Source of the DNA: Xenorhabdus ehlersii
GTDB taxonomy: Bacteria > Pseudomonadota > Gammaproteobacteria > Enterobacterales > Enterobacteriaceae
Direction of reading: 5' to 3'
NCBI RefSeq assembly: GCF_003610465.1
Contig: NZ_RAQI01000002.1
Coordinates: forward strand, 186,001-250,000
Length of the DNA stretch: 64,000 nt
The first letter of the stretch is position 1. Every line of letters begins with the position of its first letter. Below are positions 23,970 through 32,069 of the stretch, one piece after another. The translations under genes were made by a program, and so were the position numbers. The notes under the pieces were generated by a model. That model saw nothing but the letters and a program-made list of their open reading frames with translations. It made no database searches and was not told the DNA's origin.

Positions 23970-24172
23970 TTCACTGCCTCTATGATGTTGATAGAGACAG
24001 TTTCACCCTAATCAGAAAAAATGACTTTTAATCTGCTTTAGAAAAAACGAGGGAAAAAAATAAGAAAGTGGAGAACTGGAGGCCATTAGATACCGAAAAT
24101 TTGAGCCTGTAAACGCTTTATAAACTTTTTTGCGGATGACAATGATAAATCACCCGCATAAAGACACAACGT
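23970..24172 (-). promoter_or_regulatory. Leader and candidate late promoter of the protease/capsid unit
   Basis: This ~200-bp gap has no gene. An inverted repeat actgcctctat/atagagacagt (23973-23983, 23991-24001, one mismatch) covers the Shine-Dalgarno of the protease gene. TTAA (24028-24031) and TTAG (24038-24041) repeat at 10-bp spacing, 59 bp upstream of the ATG, matching the placement at the holin and tail chaperone leaders. An imperfect hairpin near 24130-24160 shows no T-run on the minus strand. Confidence 0.5.
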
Positions 24173-24622
24173 TTAACGGCGAGCCGCTGCTTCAAGATGT
24201 CTCTGGATGGCACTCAAAACCGATCTTGTCGCTTCCGGTGATAGTTCATCTTCTGCTGTAACAGGTAAATAAGGTCTGGCAGGCAAGGATATCGATTTAT
24301 TGCGGCCAGTTTCTCCACCCATTTGATGGATACGGGCATAGATAATGTTTGTACCAATAACCGCCGAACTGGAATCATAACGGGTATTGATTGAATTCAT
24401 CAAACGCCCCGTTTTTTGTAATGTCTGGCCACTTCGATCTTGTGCTGCAACTGAGGGTATCCAGGCAGGACGACCGTCAGCTTCGAAATTGAATGAGGTT
24501 TCTGCCGATAGTGTTGCAGCAATCTTACGCATGGCTGGTGTCAGATCTTCGGCAGAAGATGCTAGCGCATGCAAGCCACGCATCAAATCGTTATCATTAA
24601 TTGTAATAGTGATATTACTCAT
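24173..24622 (-). CDS. Virion morphogenesis protein gpG
   Basis: A 149-residue Mu gpG-family protein: DNDLMRGLHALASSAEDLTPAMRKIA, ETSFNFEADGRPAW, LQKTGRLMNSINTRYDSSSAVIGTNIIYARIHQMGG. It is thought to act in tail/head completion. It overlaps the gpF-like gene by 8 bp and ends the first head unit. Confidence 0.9.
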   Translation of the reverse strand: MSNITITINDNDLMRGLHALASSAEDLTPAMRKIAATLSAETSFNFEADGRPAWIPSVAAQDRSGQTLQKTGRLMNSINTRYDSSSAVIGTNIIYARIHQMGGETGRNKSISLPARPYLPVTAEDELSPEATRSVLSAIQRHLEAAARR

Positions 24623-25460
24623 TCTGTCCTCTTAATTCACGGCGAGCCAGCCCGAATAACGATCCCTGATAACGTGCTAAATCGGGGTGGTATGCTGCAC
24701 CGGGTGAGTATGACCAACCTACATCGGTGGCAACTTTGGTTTTTCCTGTTTGAGTTGTACCCGTAATAAATGTTGCTACAGGCTGCATTTCTCCGGTTTT
24801 CTGAGAAATTAACTTCAGTTCACTGCCCATTGCTTTGCCAGAATTCGCAACTTTTAATCCTCTGGCTTTAACATCATCATAGCTGAGTGCAATCACACTG
24901 CAACGACAACGCCAGCCATTAGGCGGATAAAATGCCTGCCAAAATGGATCATCGTAACGAAATACCAGTCCATGTAAGGCAAGATGGCTTTTGCGGGTGT
25001 GGCTGTCATTGATCCCCGTATACATCCAGTACGGTCGGTCATCAATATTTTCCATCTGTTCTGCCCAACGCCCCGCACTGTAGAGTACAGACATATTGGT
25101 ACGAAAAATGGTATCAAGCCGCCATGGGCTTCCTTGTTGAACGGTAACTCGTTCTCCTGTAACTGGATCGTCTGCTTCAGTTGTTCCCCACCATCCTTTG
25201 CGTTTGAGAACTGTCTCCAATTCCTTACGAAACCAGCGGTCAGTTTTGCCCTCGTCTAAGGCTTGCTGTAGTACCTGACGAATATCTTCCAGAATATCTA
25301 AACGCGTTACTTTAGCGACAGTAAATGATCTGGCGTGTGCATCCTGCCAGAGATCTTCCCAGTCCCAGCTTATCTGATAACCTTTAGATTTCAGGTAACC
25401 AATAGCGCGTTTGGGGGGTAAGGTCATGCAATATGCCAATTCAGCCGTTGTCATGCTCAT
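24615..25460 (-). CDS. Minor head protein gpF (Mu F-like)
   Basis: A 281-residue Mu F-like head morphogenesis protein. The family C-terminal block is clear: YWMYTGINDSHTRKSHLALHGLVFRYDDPFWQAFYPPNGWRCRCSVIAL, with the conserved histidine and the CRC cysteines (residues ~145-195). It is packaged in small copy number inside the head. The N-terminus overlaps the portal gene by 20 bp. Confidence 0.9.
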   Translation of the reverse strand: MSMTTAELAYCMTLPPKRAIGYLKSKGYQISWDWEDLWQDAHARSFTVAKVTRLDILEDIRQVLQQALDEGKTDRWFRKELETVLKRKGWWGTTEADDPVTGERVTVQQGSPWRLDTIFRTNMSVLYSAGRWAEQMENIDDRPYWMYTGINDSHTRKSHLALHGLVFRYDDPFWQAFYPPNGWRCRCSVIALSYDDVKARGLKVANSGKAMGSELKLISQKTGEMQPVATFITGTTQTGKTKVATDVGWSYSPGAAYHPDLARYQGSLFGLARRELRGQNE

Positions 25461-26934
25461 GCAAACGCCCCCAAATGTTAGTCACAAACAATACCCGCGC
25501 CAGCCGTTCCTGCAAATCACCCGCATTCATATGAGGATAAAGTTCGGCTAACTCTCCCAACAGTTCACTGGGATTAGCGCCGTTCTGAACTCGGTCGAAC
25601 AAGGGGGCCAGAATCGGTTCCAGTGTCTTGTCTAAATTATCTCCATTTATCAAAATATCCAGCGCTTCATCCAGCTTATTTTGTGCTTCCAGTTCGGCAT
25701 TCATTGCTTCTGAAAATGCTAAGGGCAATGGAGGAACGGCGGGCATAGGGAGTGGCATTTCATCAATATCCCCATCCTGCAATTGGTATTCACGTTTCCA
25801 GTATTGCGGTGTAAACCTGACACCTGACTGGCTCAATTTAACATCACGGTTAGCCTGCGTTTCATCAACGGATTGTTGTTCCCACAGACGATAGACCGGA
25901 CATTCAACGTTACCAAAGTTCAGTTCTACCACCCAACGTATGATCTGATTGATGGCGCTGGCGATAATGTCAGCATCGGCATCACGAATATCATCGGTCA
26001 CTTCCAGTCCAGCTTGTGCAGAAGCTTTATTGCTGTTTGCTTCTGTTGTTTGGTTCTGTCCCAGTAAGGCAATAGCAATTTCGCTGCGGGCAATGGTAAT
26101 CAGATTTTGATAGATATCACTGCTGTCTGATTTCCCTGCTGCTTCCTTAATTTCAACGGAGGAATCGTCGGGAATAGCGGCAACGGCATCATCTACCATC
26201 GCTTCCATTGAATCCAACAACAGATCTATTTCACTTTGTGGTGTGCCTCGTGGATGCTTTCCGATGACCCACGGCGAACCATACTTCTCGGCGAACCTGA
26301 CCCAGAACTTCATACCGCCTTTCTTAAAGGTGACAGGCCAGAAGCACATAGATAAGTCGGGGAATCCATAGGGATTGTCATAAGTTGCGTCTTGACGTGG
26401 CGTCACAAACTTATAAAGCGGGACTAATTCCCCCTCAACACCGGCATCACGGGCACGAAAACGGAGCTGGTTGTCACGATCATAGTGGAACCAGTCAGGG
26501 GGCTTACTGACGATATCACTCACTGACCATGATGGACTCCGACTCCACATTAATTCACAGGGCTGGTAACCGTAGAGAACGGCTTCGTGCATTTCGCCAA
26601 TGATACGTGACACATCCAAATCAGCGAGCATGTCACGGATAAAGTTGAAGACTCGCACTGGGGCGTTGCTACGTTCTACACCACGCTCTAGTGATTTCAC
26701 GCCCGCTTTACGACGGCGAATACATCCCCCAACTAACGGGTCGGTGCGCAGTTCACGATAGATACGGATATCACGCCCTTGTGCTTTAAGAATAGGGTCA
26801 GGGTTAGGTAAATAGGTGCCCAGACCGTAAAAATCAATGGAACGGTTTCGTGAGGCAATTTGCTCTGTGAGTGACTGCGTTGATTCGGAAAAGTGAATAA
26901 ATTCAGTGGGTGAAACCCAGATACCTCGTGCCAT
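25441..26934 (-). CDS. Portal protein (DUF935)
   Basis: A 497-residue portal of the Mu gp29/DUF935 family: PDPILKAQGRDIRIYRELRTDPLVGGCIRRRKAGVKSLE, EMHEAVLYGYQPCELMW, FWVRFAEKYGSPWVIGKHPRGT and IARSEIAIALLGQNQTTEA (residues ~275-295). It forms the dodecameric vertex through which DNA enters and leaves. The gene shares one base with the terminase stop. Confidence 0.92.
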   Translation of the reverse strand: MARGIWVSPTEFIHFSESTQSLTEQIASRNRSIDFYGLGTYLPNPDPILKAQGRDIRIYRELRTDPLVGGCIRRRKAGVKSLERGVERSNAPVRVFNFIRDMLADLDVSRIIGEMHEAVLYGYQPCELMWSRSPSWSVSDIVSKPPDWFHYDRDNQLRFRARDAGVEGELVPLYKFVTPRQDATYDNPYGFPDLSMCFWPVTFKKGGMKFWVRFAEKYGSPWVIGKHPRGTPQSEIDLLLDSMEAMVDDAVAAIPDDSSVEIKEAAGKSDSSDIYQNLITIARSEIAIALLGQNQTTEANSNKASAQAGLEVTDDIRDADADIIASAINQIIRWVVELNFGNVECPVYRLWEQQSVDETQANRDVKLSQSGVRFTPQYWKREYQLQDGDIDEMPLPMPAVPPLPLAFSEAMNAELEAQNKLDEALDILINGDNLDKTLEPILAPLFDRVQNGANPSELLGELAELYPHMNAGDLQERLARVLFVTNIWGRLHEHDNG

Positions 26935-28250
26935 TAGTATCCTCCCAGCAATTGAGCACTCAGACGTTGACGGCGGGATGTAATCGTGACTGGGCCTGAT
27001 GGGCCATCAGACGCATTCACCGCCAAAAAACATGACCATGCGCGGTCTGCGTGGCCTGTTGCATCACTATCAGCAACAAAACGGGGGGTGCCCGTTGGCC
27101 CAGAAATCTTCTGTAATTTATGGAGATCTGTCCGTAAAAGCTGATCACCGCGAGGAATACGGATCTGTTTATCTTCAAATACCTCTTTACCTCTGGTGGC
27201 TAGCGTCAGTTTATTGTTGCTGGTAAAAATAACGCCTTCTACACGGCTACTGCCATGCCGACGTTTAGCATCTTCAACAGGTTTTTCACCCATTCCGGTC
27301 TGATCCATGCAGCAACGTAAAACGCGATAACGGAAGAAAACATCATCCAGCAAGGCATCCTGTTCAGCAAATGTGGCGCGCTTACGTGCAATAATCTCAC
27401 GCGTCCAATAAACATCACCCACTTGCTCTAATACCCAAATAACAAAGAGGTCATTACGGATACCAATATCCACGCCAACAAAGCAAGGCCCCCCCTGATA
27501 ATGTTCTGGCAGCCCAGCTAAATCATGCTCGACACCATCAATCAACTCATAAGAAAGCCATGCACTGGCTTCGTCCAGCCATTTCAATTCAAATTCTTGT
27601 TCCCACGCATCTTCGTCATTAAGGGCTTTCCGCATTTCCTCTATATTTCGTGGTAAGCCATCTTTGACGGCTTGATAAATATCGACAATGTGCCGTGACC
27701 ATACTTGATCCAGTGACTTATCCGTCATTAACTCATAGAACTTGTTTCCTTTGCCGTTCGGGGTAGATGTCACCCGTAATTTGTAACCATTGGAAATAAC
27801 CGGAAACAGTGCTGTCCAAATCTTACGACTGTCAGGATGAAATGCGAATTCATCCAAAAATACATTGGATGCAAAACCACGAGCGGTGTCGGGATTAGCA
27901 GGTAAGGCGGTAATTCTAGAGCCACCGGGTAACTCCGCTTCCAGCATGGTATAACGCTCACCGGATGCACCTTTAAAATATCCCTCAATCTCACGGGCGA
28001 CCATGTTGTAGGCCTGGCAGTGTTTTTTTACCCCTTCCTCCATCGCTTCTTTAGCCTGGCGCTCGCCACGGGAAAGAATGACCCAACGAGTACGTCCCCC
28101 TGTCGCTTCAATTTCGAAGCAATCATCAGTCAGCTCCAGTGTTGTGGTGAACGTTTTTCCTGTCTGACGGGCAAATTTACCTATCTTGAAACGGGAACGG
28201 TCTAGAAACCATGTGCGTTGGTAAGCATAAAGTTGAATGGCGGCGCTCAT
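26934..28250 (-). CDS. Terminase large subunit
   Basis: A 438-residue packaging motor. The ATPase part has a Walker-A-like KFARQTGKTFTTTL (residues ~25-38), TRWVILSRGERQAKEAMEEG, and a Walker B region VFLDEFAFHPDSRKIW with the catalytic acidic pair. The nuclease part has VGVDIGIRNDLFVIWV and DQTGMGEKPVEDAK with conserved aspartates. Of the Mu gp28 type. The start overlaps the DUF3486 gene (ATGA). Confidence 0.92.
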   Translation of the reverse strand: MSAAIQLYAYQRTWFLDRSRFKIGKFARQTGKTFTTTLELTDDCFEIEATGGRTRWVILSRGERQAKEAMEEGVKKHCQAYNMVAREIEGYFKGASGERYTMLEAELPGGSRITALPANPDTARGFASNVFLDEFAFHPDSRKIWTALFPVISNGYKLRVTSTPNGKGNKFYELMTDKSLDQVWSRHIVDIYQAVKDGLPRNIEEMRKALNDEDAWEQEFELKWLDEASAWLSYELIDGVEHDLAGLPEHYQGGPCFVGVDIGIRNDLFVIWVLEQVGDVYWTREIIARKRATFAEQDALLDDVFFRYRVLRCCMDQTGMGEKPVEDAKRRHGSSRVEGVIFTSNNKLTLATRGKEVFEDKQIRIPRGDQLLRTDLHKLQKISGPTGTPRFVADSDATGHADRAWSCFLAVNASDGPSGPVTITSRRQRLSAQLLGGY

Positions 28251-28801
28251 TTGACGATCCCATAAATTTCTTCTCGGACACGACGCAAGGTTTCAATACT
28301 CATACGTCCACCATTATGGGTACTGGCTTCCTTCTCCAGTGCTTCCATTTTGTCAGCAATTTTCTGGCGTAGGTCAGATTGATATTTCTTTAGATTGATA
28401 CTGGCTCGGCTCAGAGTAGCGACATTTTTTGCGACCTTAGATAGTAAGGTGACGCGTTCTGCGGGGTTAATTTCTTCTTCATCTGCCTCCTGCAACTTAA
28501 CAATGTTTTCGAAGATTTCAGTTTGAATCAGTGCGATTACTGCTTCAGAACGGGCATCCTGATCATCAGAAGCCCCTTCAGTCAGCAGTCGAGCAGCTTC
28601 AGTCGCGGCACGAATGGCTGCGAATCGACGCTCAATTTTCTGTCCATAGCGATGAATGGCAGATTTACTGATGGTATAACCTTTCTCTTTCAACAGATCT
28701 TCCAGTTCCTGATAACCGCTGAATCCTGATTCAGTCAACGCGCGTTCCAACCAACGCCGGACGTCTTCAGGGAGTTTATCGATTGTGCTTCGACGCGCCA
28801 T
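28247..28801 (-). CDS. DUF3486 terminase small subunit-like protein
   Basis: A 184-residue protein of the Mu gp27/DUF3486 family: RRSTIDKLPEDVRRWLERALTESGFSGYQELEDLL, then SKSAIHRYGQKIERRF, and a long helical C-terminal half (TLLSKVAKNVATLSRASINLKKY). The N-terminal helix-turn-helix look and its place just before the large terminase suggest a small-terminase role. Overlaps of 4 bp and 1 bp with its neighbours show tight coupling. Confidence 0.88.
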   Translation of the reverse strand: MARRSTIDKLPEDVRRWLERALTESGFSGYQELEDLLKEKGYTISKSAIHRYGQKIERRFAAIRAATEAARLLTEGASDDQDARSEAVIALIQTEIFENIVKLQEADEEEINPAERVTLLSKVAKNVATLSRASINLKKYQSDLRQKIADKMEALEKEASTHNGGRMSIETLRRVREEIYGIVK

Positions 28802-29112
28802 TATTCACTCCAGTATTTTTCAGGACGAGCAATACCAGGGCCGCATTCAACCGTATATTCAACGATATCAACACCAATACGGGTTAAATCCGCAAACCAA
28901 CTGCCCGATGGCTGTTTATTCAGGTCAATCAACTGACGGTCTGCCAGATAATCTAACTCCTTGCGTAACTCCAGTGCAGTCACATCAGGATAAATCGCGC
29001 GAGATATATCCAATAACAACGTCTCACTGGCGGTATACGGGCGCGTTTTATTCAACGCGACCAATAAACTCCAGCGCAATGACTCACGACGAACACGGGC
29101 TATATCAATCAT
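28801..29112 (-). CDS. Mu gp26-like winged-helix-type phage protein
   Basis: A 103-residue protein starting at ATG 29112 after CCGGAGGT. It has a winged-helix-like layout (RRESLRWSLLVALNKTRPYTASETLLLDI, DVTALELRKELDYLADRQLIDL, then a beta wing). It corresponds in order to the small gene between the DUF2730 and DUF3486 genes of Mu-like phages. Function unknown; a DNA-packaging accessory is possible. Confidence 0.7.
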   Translation of the reverse strand: MIDIARVRRESLRWSLLVALNKTRPYTASETLLLDISRAIYPDVTALELRKELDYLADRQLIDLNKQPSGSWFADLTRIGVDIVEYTVECGPGIARPEKYWSE

Positions 29113-29437
29113 TTTTACCTCCGGCAATTCGGTGCTGCTGCACCACCTCTAATTTGCTATAAAGTGCATCCAGTTTGGCTTCAATGACTGTTTGACCACG
29201 AATGTAATCTTCACGTCGCACGTAATTCAGTGGTAAGTCAGCCTTAAACTGCATAAACTCACGTTCGAGCTGAGACCAGTTATCTACGGAATTTTTAAGC
29301 GCCTGCTCTAACGAAGCGTGCCGTTCCTCCTGTCGTTCTTCCGCTTTGGAAAATAACCACTTTGCGATGCCAAAAACGAAACCAAGGAAAGAGAACAGAA
29401 AACCCACAGCAGCCCAAAATTCAATCTGTAATGTCAT
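29105..29437 (-). CDS. DUF2730-like membrane/coiled-coil phage protein
   Basis: A 110-residue protein with an N-terminal membrane helix (IEFWAAVGFLFSFLGFVFGIAKW) followed by a Glu/Arg/Gln-rich coiled coil ending in YSKLEVVQQHRIAGG. It resembles the DUF2730 proteins of Mu-like phages. I place the start at ATG 29437 (AAGGATTACAACA before it); the longer reading from 29497 lies within the spanin gene. Role unknown. Confidence 0.72.
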   Translation of the reverse strand: MTLQIEFWAAVGFLFSFLGFVFGIAKWLFSKAEERQEERHASLEQALKNSVDNWSQLEREFMQFKADLPLNYVRREDYIRGQTVIEAKLDALYSKLEVVQQHRIAGGKND

Positions 29438-30057
29438 TGTTGTAATCCTTCGATGTAATCCAGCAGGCCATTGACCTGTGCTTTCAATGCAAGACATTGC
29501 TCCCCGTTATCGATGACATTGGCGAGGATGTCTCTTTGCGTAATACCGGATGACCGTAGTTGGGCGTCAGCGGTTTCATTTTCACGGGGCGTTTCATCAG
29601 CGCCGGAGGTAACGGAGGCAGAGCGCATTTGTTCACCGGACAGGCCGAAGGCGGCGTTGTATTGCTGCACGAAGCCACGAGTAAACACGCAATTAACGGG
29701 ATGAAATTGTTGTTTTTCATCCATCCAACGCTGAGTAACATGATCAATTTTCCTCTTCAGTTGTTGATTCTGAGTACGGAGTTTTTCGATACCATTGAGA
29801 TAATGGGCTTCCGCCTGATGCGCTAAGTTGACCTGCATTTGATAACGCTGCCGCAAGGCATTCAGTGTTGCCAGTTCCCGCTCTGCCCGTTGTTTTTCCA
29901 GCAGAAGAAAATCCGCTTTCTGTTGTGCCAATGCGGTATTTCCAGTCTCCTTTGCTTTCTGAAAGCCTGTGACATGGCCTCGCCAATAAGCCAAAGCGAA
30001 CAGGCTTACTAGCGCCAAAATCAATACAACAGGCTTAGCCCATAATTTAATTGGCAC
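29434..30057 (-). CDS. Inner-membrane spanin (Rz-like)
   Basis: A 207-residue i-spanin. GTG at 30057 is preceded by GGGGAGG at good spacing. The N-terminus has one membrane helix (KPVVLILALVSLFALAYW), then a long periplasmic coiled coil (KADFLLLEKQRAERELATLN) and a C-terminal segment ending IDNGEQCLALKAQ. A longer reading up to 30504 exists only because the frame stays open through the transglycosylase gene. It acts with the nested lipoprotein to fuse inner and outer membranes at lysis. Confidence 0.85.
   Translation of the reverse strand: MPIKLWAKPVVLILALVSLFALAYWRGHVTGFQKAKETGNTALAQQKADFLLLEKQRAERELATLNALRQRYQMQVNLAHQAEAHYLNGIEKLRTQNQQLKRKIDHVTQRWMDEKQQFHPVNCVFTRGFVQQYNAAFGLSGEQMRSASVTSGADETPRENETADAQLRSSGITQRDILANVIDNGEQCLALKAQVNGLLDYIEGLQQ
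29484..29720 (-). CDS. Outer-membrane spanin lipoprotein (Rz1-like), nested
   Basis: A 78-residue lipoprotein wholly embedded in another frame of the Rz-like gene. It has a lipobox LLVASC (Cys18 after MKNNNFIPLIA) and a proline-rich mature part (NKCALPPLPPALMKRP), the classic Rz1 signature. It should attach to the outer membrane and pair with the i-spanin. The start is taken at ATG 29720; an upstream Met at 29747 is possible. Confidence 0.82.
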   Translation of the reverse strand: MKNNNFIPLIACLLVASCSNTTPPSACPVNKCALPPLPPALMKRPVKMKPLTPNYGHPVLRKETSSPMSSITGSNVLH

Positions 30058-30670
30058 AGCGGGCACCTCCCCAAACCAAATAACGCGGTGCAAGTTCCAG
30101 TAAGATACGTCGGGGATAATGGCGATTTTCTTTCCAGGCAGTGGCATTACGACCTGCGTTTTGAAATTCAACGTGACCGAACCAGACCCACGGATTGAGC
30201 CCCACTGCCTCGGTTTTCTTCTTATCCCGTAATAACCAGCCCAAGCCTCCGTTATAGGAAGACAGCACCATAGCCATTCTTTGGCACTCATCGGCCGCTT
30301 TAATGCGTTGCCATAGCCAATAGTCATAGTGAACCATTGCCCGTATAGACCAGGCAGGGTTGAAAGGATCTTTATTGGATAATTCAGGAATGCGTTGACT
30401 GATCCAATCCGCAGTTGCTGGCATAAACTGGGCCATCCCCTGAGCACCAACAGGTGAAATAGCGCGTGGTTTCCAGCCACTCTCCTGATGCAATTGAGCA
30501 GCAAAATCAGCCACAGGCGCGTTCAATCCCCAAATCACACGGGAAGCCCGTATCAAATCATTACGGTATTGTAGCGAACGGTATGGCGGTTCATCAGCCA
30601 GCACAGGATTAATCAGGCCACCACACCACAGCAGCACCATTCCGATAATCTGGCACCAATTCATGATCAT
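30047..30670 (-). CDS. Lytic transglycosylase (SLT-type phage endolysin)
   Basis: A 207-residue muralytic enzyme. Signal-like N-terminus (IIGMVLLWCGGLINPVLA), then an SLT/goose-lysozyme core: catalytic Glu63 in HQESGWKPRAISPVGAQGMAQFMP and the SYNGG motif near residue 140. It cleaves peptidoglycan glycan strands. The signal sequence suggests Sec export, so holin would mainly control timing. ATGA overlap with the holin stop. Confidence 0.9.
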   Translation of the reverse strand: MIMNWCQIIGMVLLWCGGLINPVLADEPPYRSLQYRNDLIRASRVIWGLNAPVADFAAQLHQESGWKPRAISPVGAQGMAQFMPATADWISQRIPELSNKDPFNPAWSIRAMVHYDYWLWQRIKAADECQRMAMVLSSYNGGLGWLLRDKKKTEAVGLNPWVWFGHVEFQNAGRNATAWKENRHYPRRILLELAPRYLVWGGARCAN

Positions 30671-31017
30671 AGGCCTGTTGCTACGCTGAGACAGACAGCA
30701 GCAACAATCAGTGCACGACGTATCAGAACAGCCGCAAACGCCATATGGTAACCAGTCAGGATGGGATATTTTCCCACTTTCATGAGTTCTTCATCATGTT
30801 TCAGATACTGACCTGGTCTGGCCTTGGGAAATAAACTGCGGTCCAGCCAGTATCCCAGGACAGCAGCCAGTGCAATCAGCGACAACTTATAGATCACAAC
30901 AGGGACTTGTTGAGGGGAAACCAAGCCAATAGTGACCAGCAAAAGTACCGCTGTTAACAGCCAGCCGCCGAGGCGTAATTTTTTGATAAGTGAAATAAGT
31001 GAGTTGAAGGTTTTCAT
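30667..31017 (-). CDS. Putative holin
   Basis: A 116-residue membrane protein with helices at ~17-34, 39-57 and 93-114 (WLLTAVLLLVTIGLV, LSLIALAAVLGYWLD, MAFAAVLIRRALIVAAVCLS). It opens the lysis cassette directly before the transglycosylase and spanins, as in BcepMu-type phages where a similar protein is called holin. Its Shine-Dalgarno lies inside an inverted repeat. Confidence 0.75.
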   Translation of the reverse strand: MKTFNSLISLIKKLRLGGWLLTAVLLLVTIGLVSPQQVPVVIYKLSLIALAAVLGYWLDRSLFPKARPGQYLKHDEELMKVGKYPILTGYHMAFAAVLIRRALIVAAVCLSVATGL

Positions 31018-31092
31018 TGAACTGTCTCCATTGTCGTTGATGGAAACAGTTTTGCCAATTTAGCGGGAAAAGAATTTTAAAGGGCGTTAAGA
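31018..31092 (-). promoter_or_regulatory. Candidate late promoter and structured leader of the lysis unit
   Basis: Inverted repeat aactgtctccat/atggaaacagtt (31020-31031, 31040-31051, one mismatch) contains the holin Shine-Dalgarno. TTAAAG (31077-31082) and TTAAGA (31087-31092) form a tandem box with 10-bp spacing, 60 bp before the holin ATG. A -10-like taaatt lies between. The remaining stretch to 31261 has no gene and must also hold the methylase promoter. Confidence 0.55.
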
Positions 31093-31261
31093 GCGCATCG
31101 GGAAAGTAAAAGACAGGATAAGAGCGACCCACTCAGTGCGCTCAACACTGGGCAGGTCATCAACCCACAGGTATGCACTGTGAATCAACCAAGGCTCTTT
31201 TCGTCATCGATGACCGAAGAAGCCTAACTCATTTTTAGCTAATGGAAAAGGCTTACAAATA

Positions 31262-32032
31262 ATGAAAGAACAATCTTTACCCATCGTTCCCTGGATTGGT
31301 GGTAAACGCCGATTAGCAAAACATATTTTACCCTTGTTTCCTGAGCATACCTGTTATGTGGAACCATTCTGCGGTGCGGCTGCTCTGTATTTCCTGAAAA
31401 TACCCAGCAAGTGTGAGGTCATTAATGATATCAATGGCGAACTGGTGAATCTTTATCGTGTGATAAAACATCACTTGGAAGAATTTGTCCGGCAATTTAA
31501 GTGGGCATTGGTCAGCCGCCAGATTTATAAATGGTTGCAGATCACGCCGGAAGAAACACTAACCGATATTCAGCGGGCAGCGCGGTTTTACTACCTCCAA
31601 AAGCAAGCCTTTGGAGGCAAGGTTGCTGAGCATACTTTCGGTACTTCTACCACCAGTCCACCACGCTTCAATTTGCTTAGAATAGAAGAAGAGTTATCAA
31701 TGGCTCACTTACGACTGGCAAGAACGATCATTGAAAATATGGATTGGGCACAGTGTATTCAGCGTTATGATAGACCACATACCTTGTTTTACTGTGATCC
31801 ACCATATTGGGGGACTGAGGGATATGGCATTGAGTTCGGGCTAGAGAACTACGATCTGTTGGCAGAACTTGCACATACTGTCCACGGAAAAATGATAATT
31901 TCAGTGAACGATATTCCAGAAATGCGTAAGGCGTTTAAGGGATTGACATTGCAGGTGGTTAATATTGGTTACAACCTGAAAGTCAAAGGAAAAGCGAAAC
32001 AGAGTAAAGAACTGATTATTTGTAACTTTTAG
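31262..32032 (+). CDS. DNA adenine N6-methyltransferase (Dam-class, phage-borne)
   Basis: A 256-residue class alpha (Dam-type) methylase. The SAM motif VPWIGGKRRLAKHIL is at residues 9-23, VEPFCGAAALYF at ~36-47 and the catalytic DPPYW at ~179-183. It methylates adenine in DNA; the target site is not readable. It runs opposite to the lysis genes, has its own leader and is followed by a strong bidirectional terminator. This suggests expression in the lysogen or protection of phage DNA from restriction. Confidence 0.9.
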   Translation: MKEQSLPIVPWIGGKRRLAKHILPLFPEHTCYVEPFCGAAALYFLKIPSKCEVINDINGELVNLYRVIKHHLEEFVRQFKWALVSRQIYKWLQITPEETLTDIQRAARFYYLQKQAFGGKVAEHTFGTSTTSPPRFNLLRIEEELSMAHLRLARTIIENMDWAQCIQRYDRPHTLFYCDPPYWGTEGYGIEFGLENYDLLAELAHTVHGKMIISVNDIPEMRKAFKGLTLQVVNIGYNLKVKGKAKQSKELIICNF

Positions 32033-32036
32033 CTTA

Positions 32037-32060
32037 AAAAGGGGGAAACATCCCCCTTTT
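32037..32060. terminator. Bidirectional terminator
   Basis: aaaaggggg/ccccctttt stem with a 6-nt loop between the convergent methylase and lipoprotein genes. Confidence 0.85.
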
Positions 32061-32069
32061 AATATTCCA

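Noticed and set aside
24100..24172. Possible terminator hairpin upstream of the protease leader
   Set aside because: Stem is interrupted and followed by A rather than T on the relevant strand.
30058..30504. 5' extension of the spanin reading to a 356-residue protein
   Set aside because: It lies wholly in the transglycosylase gene; GTG 30057 has a strong GGGGAGG site and the membrane helix follows directly.
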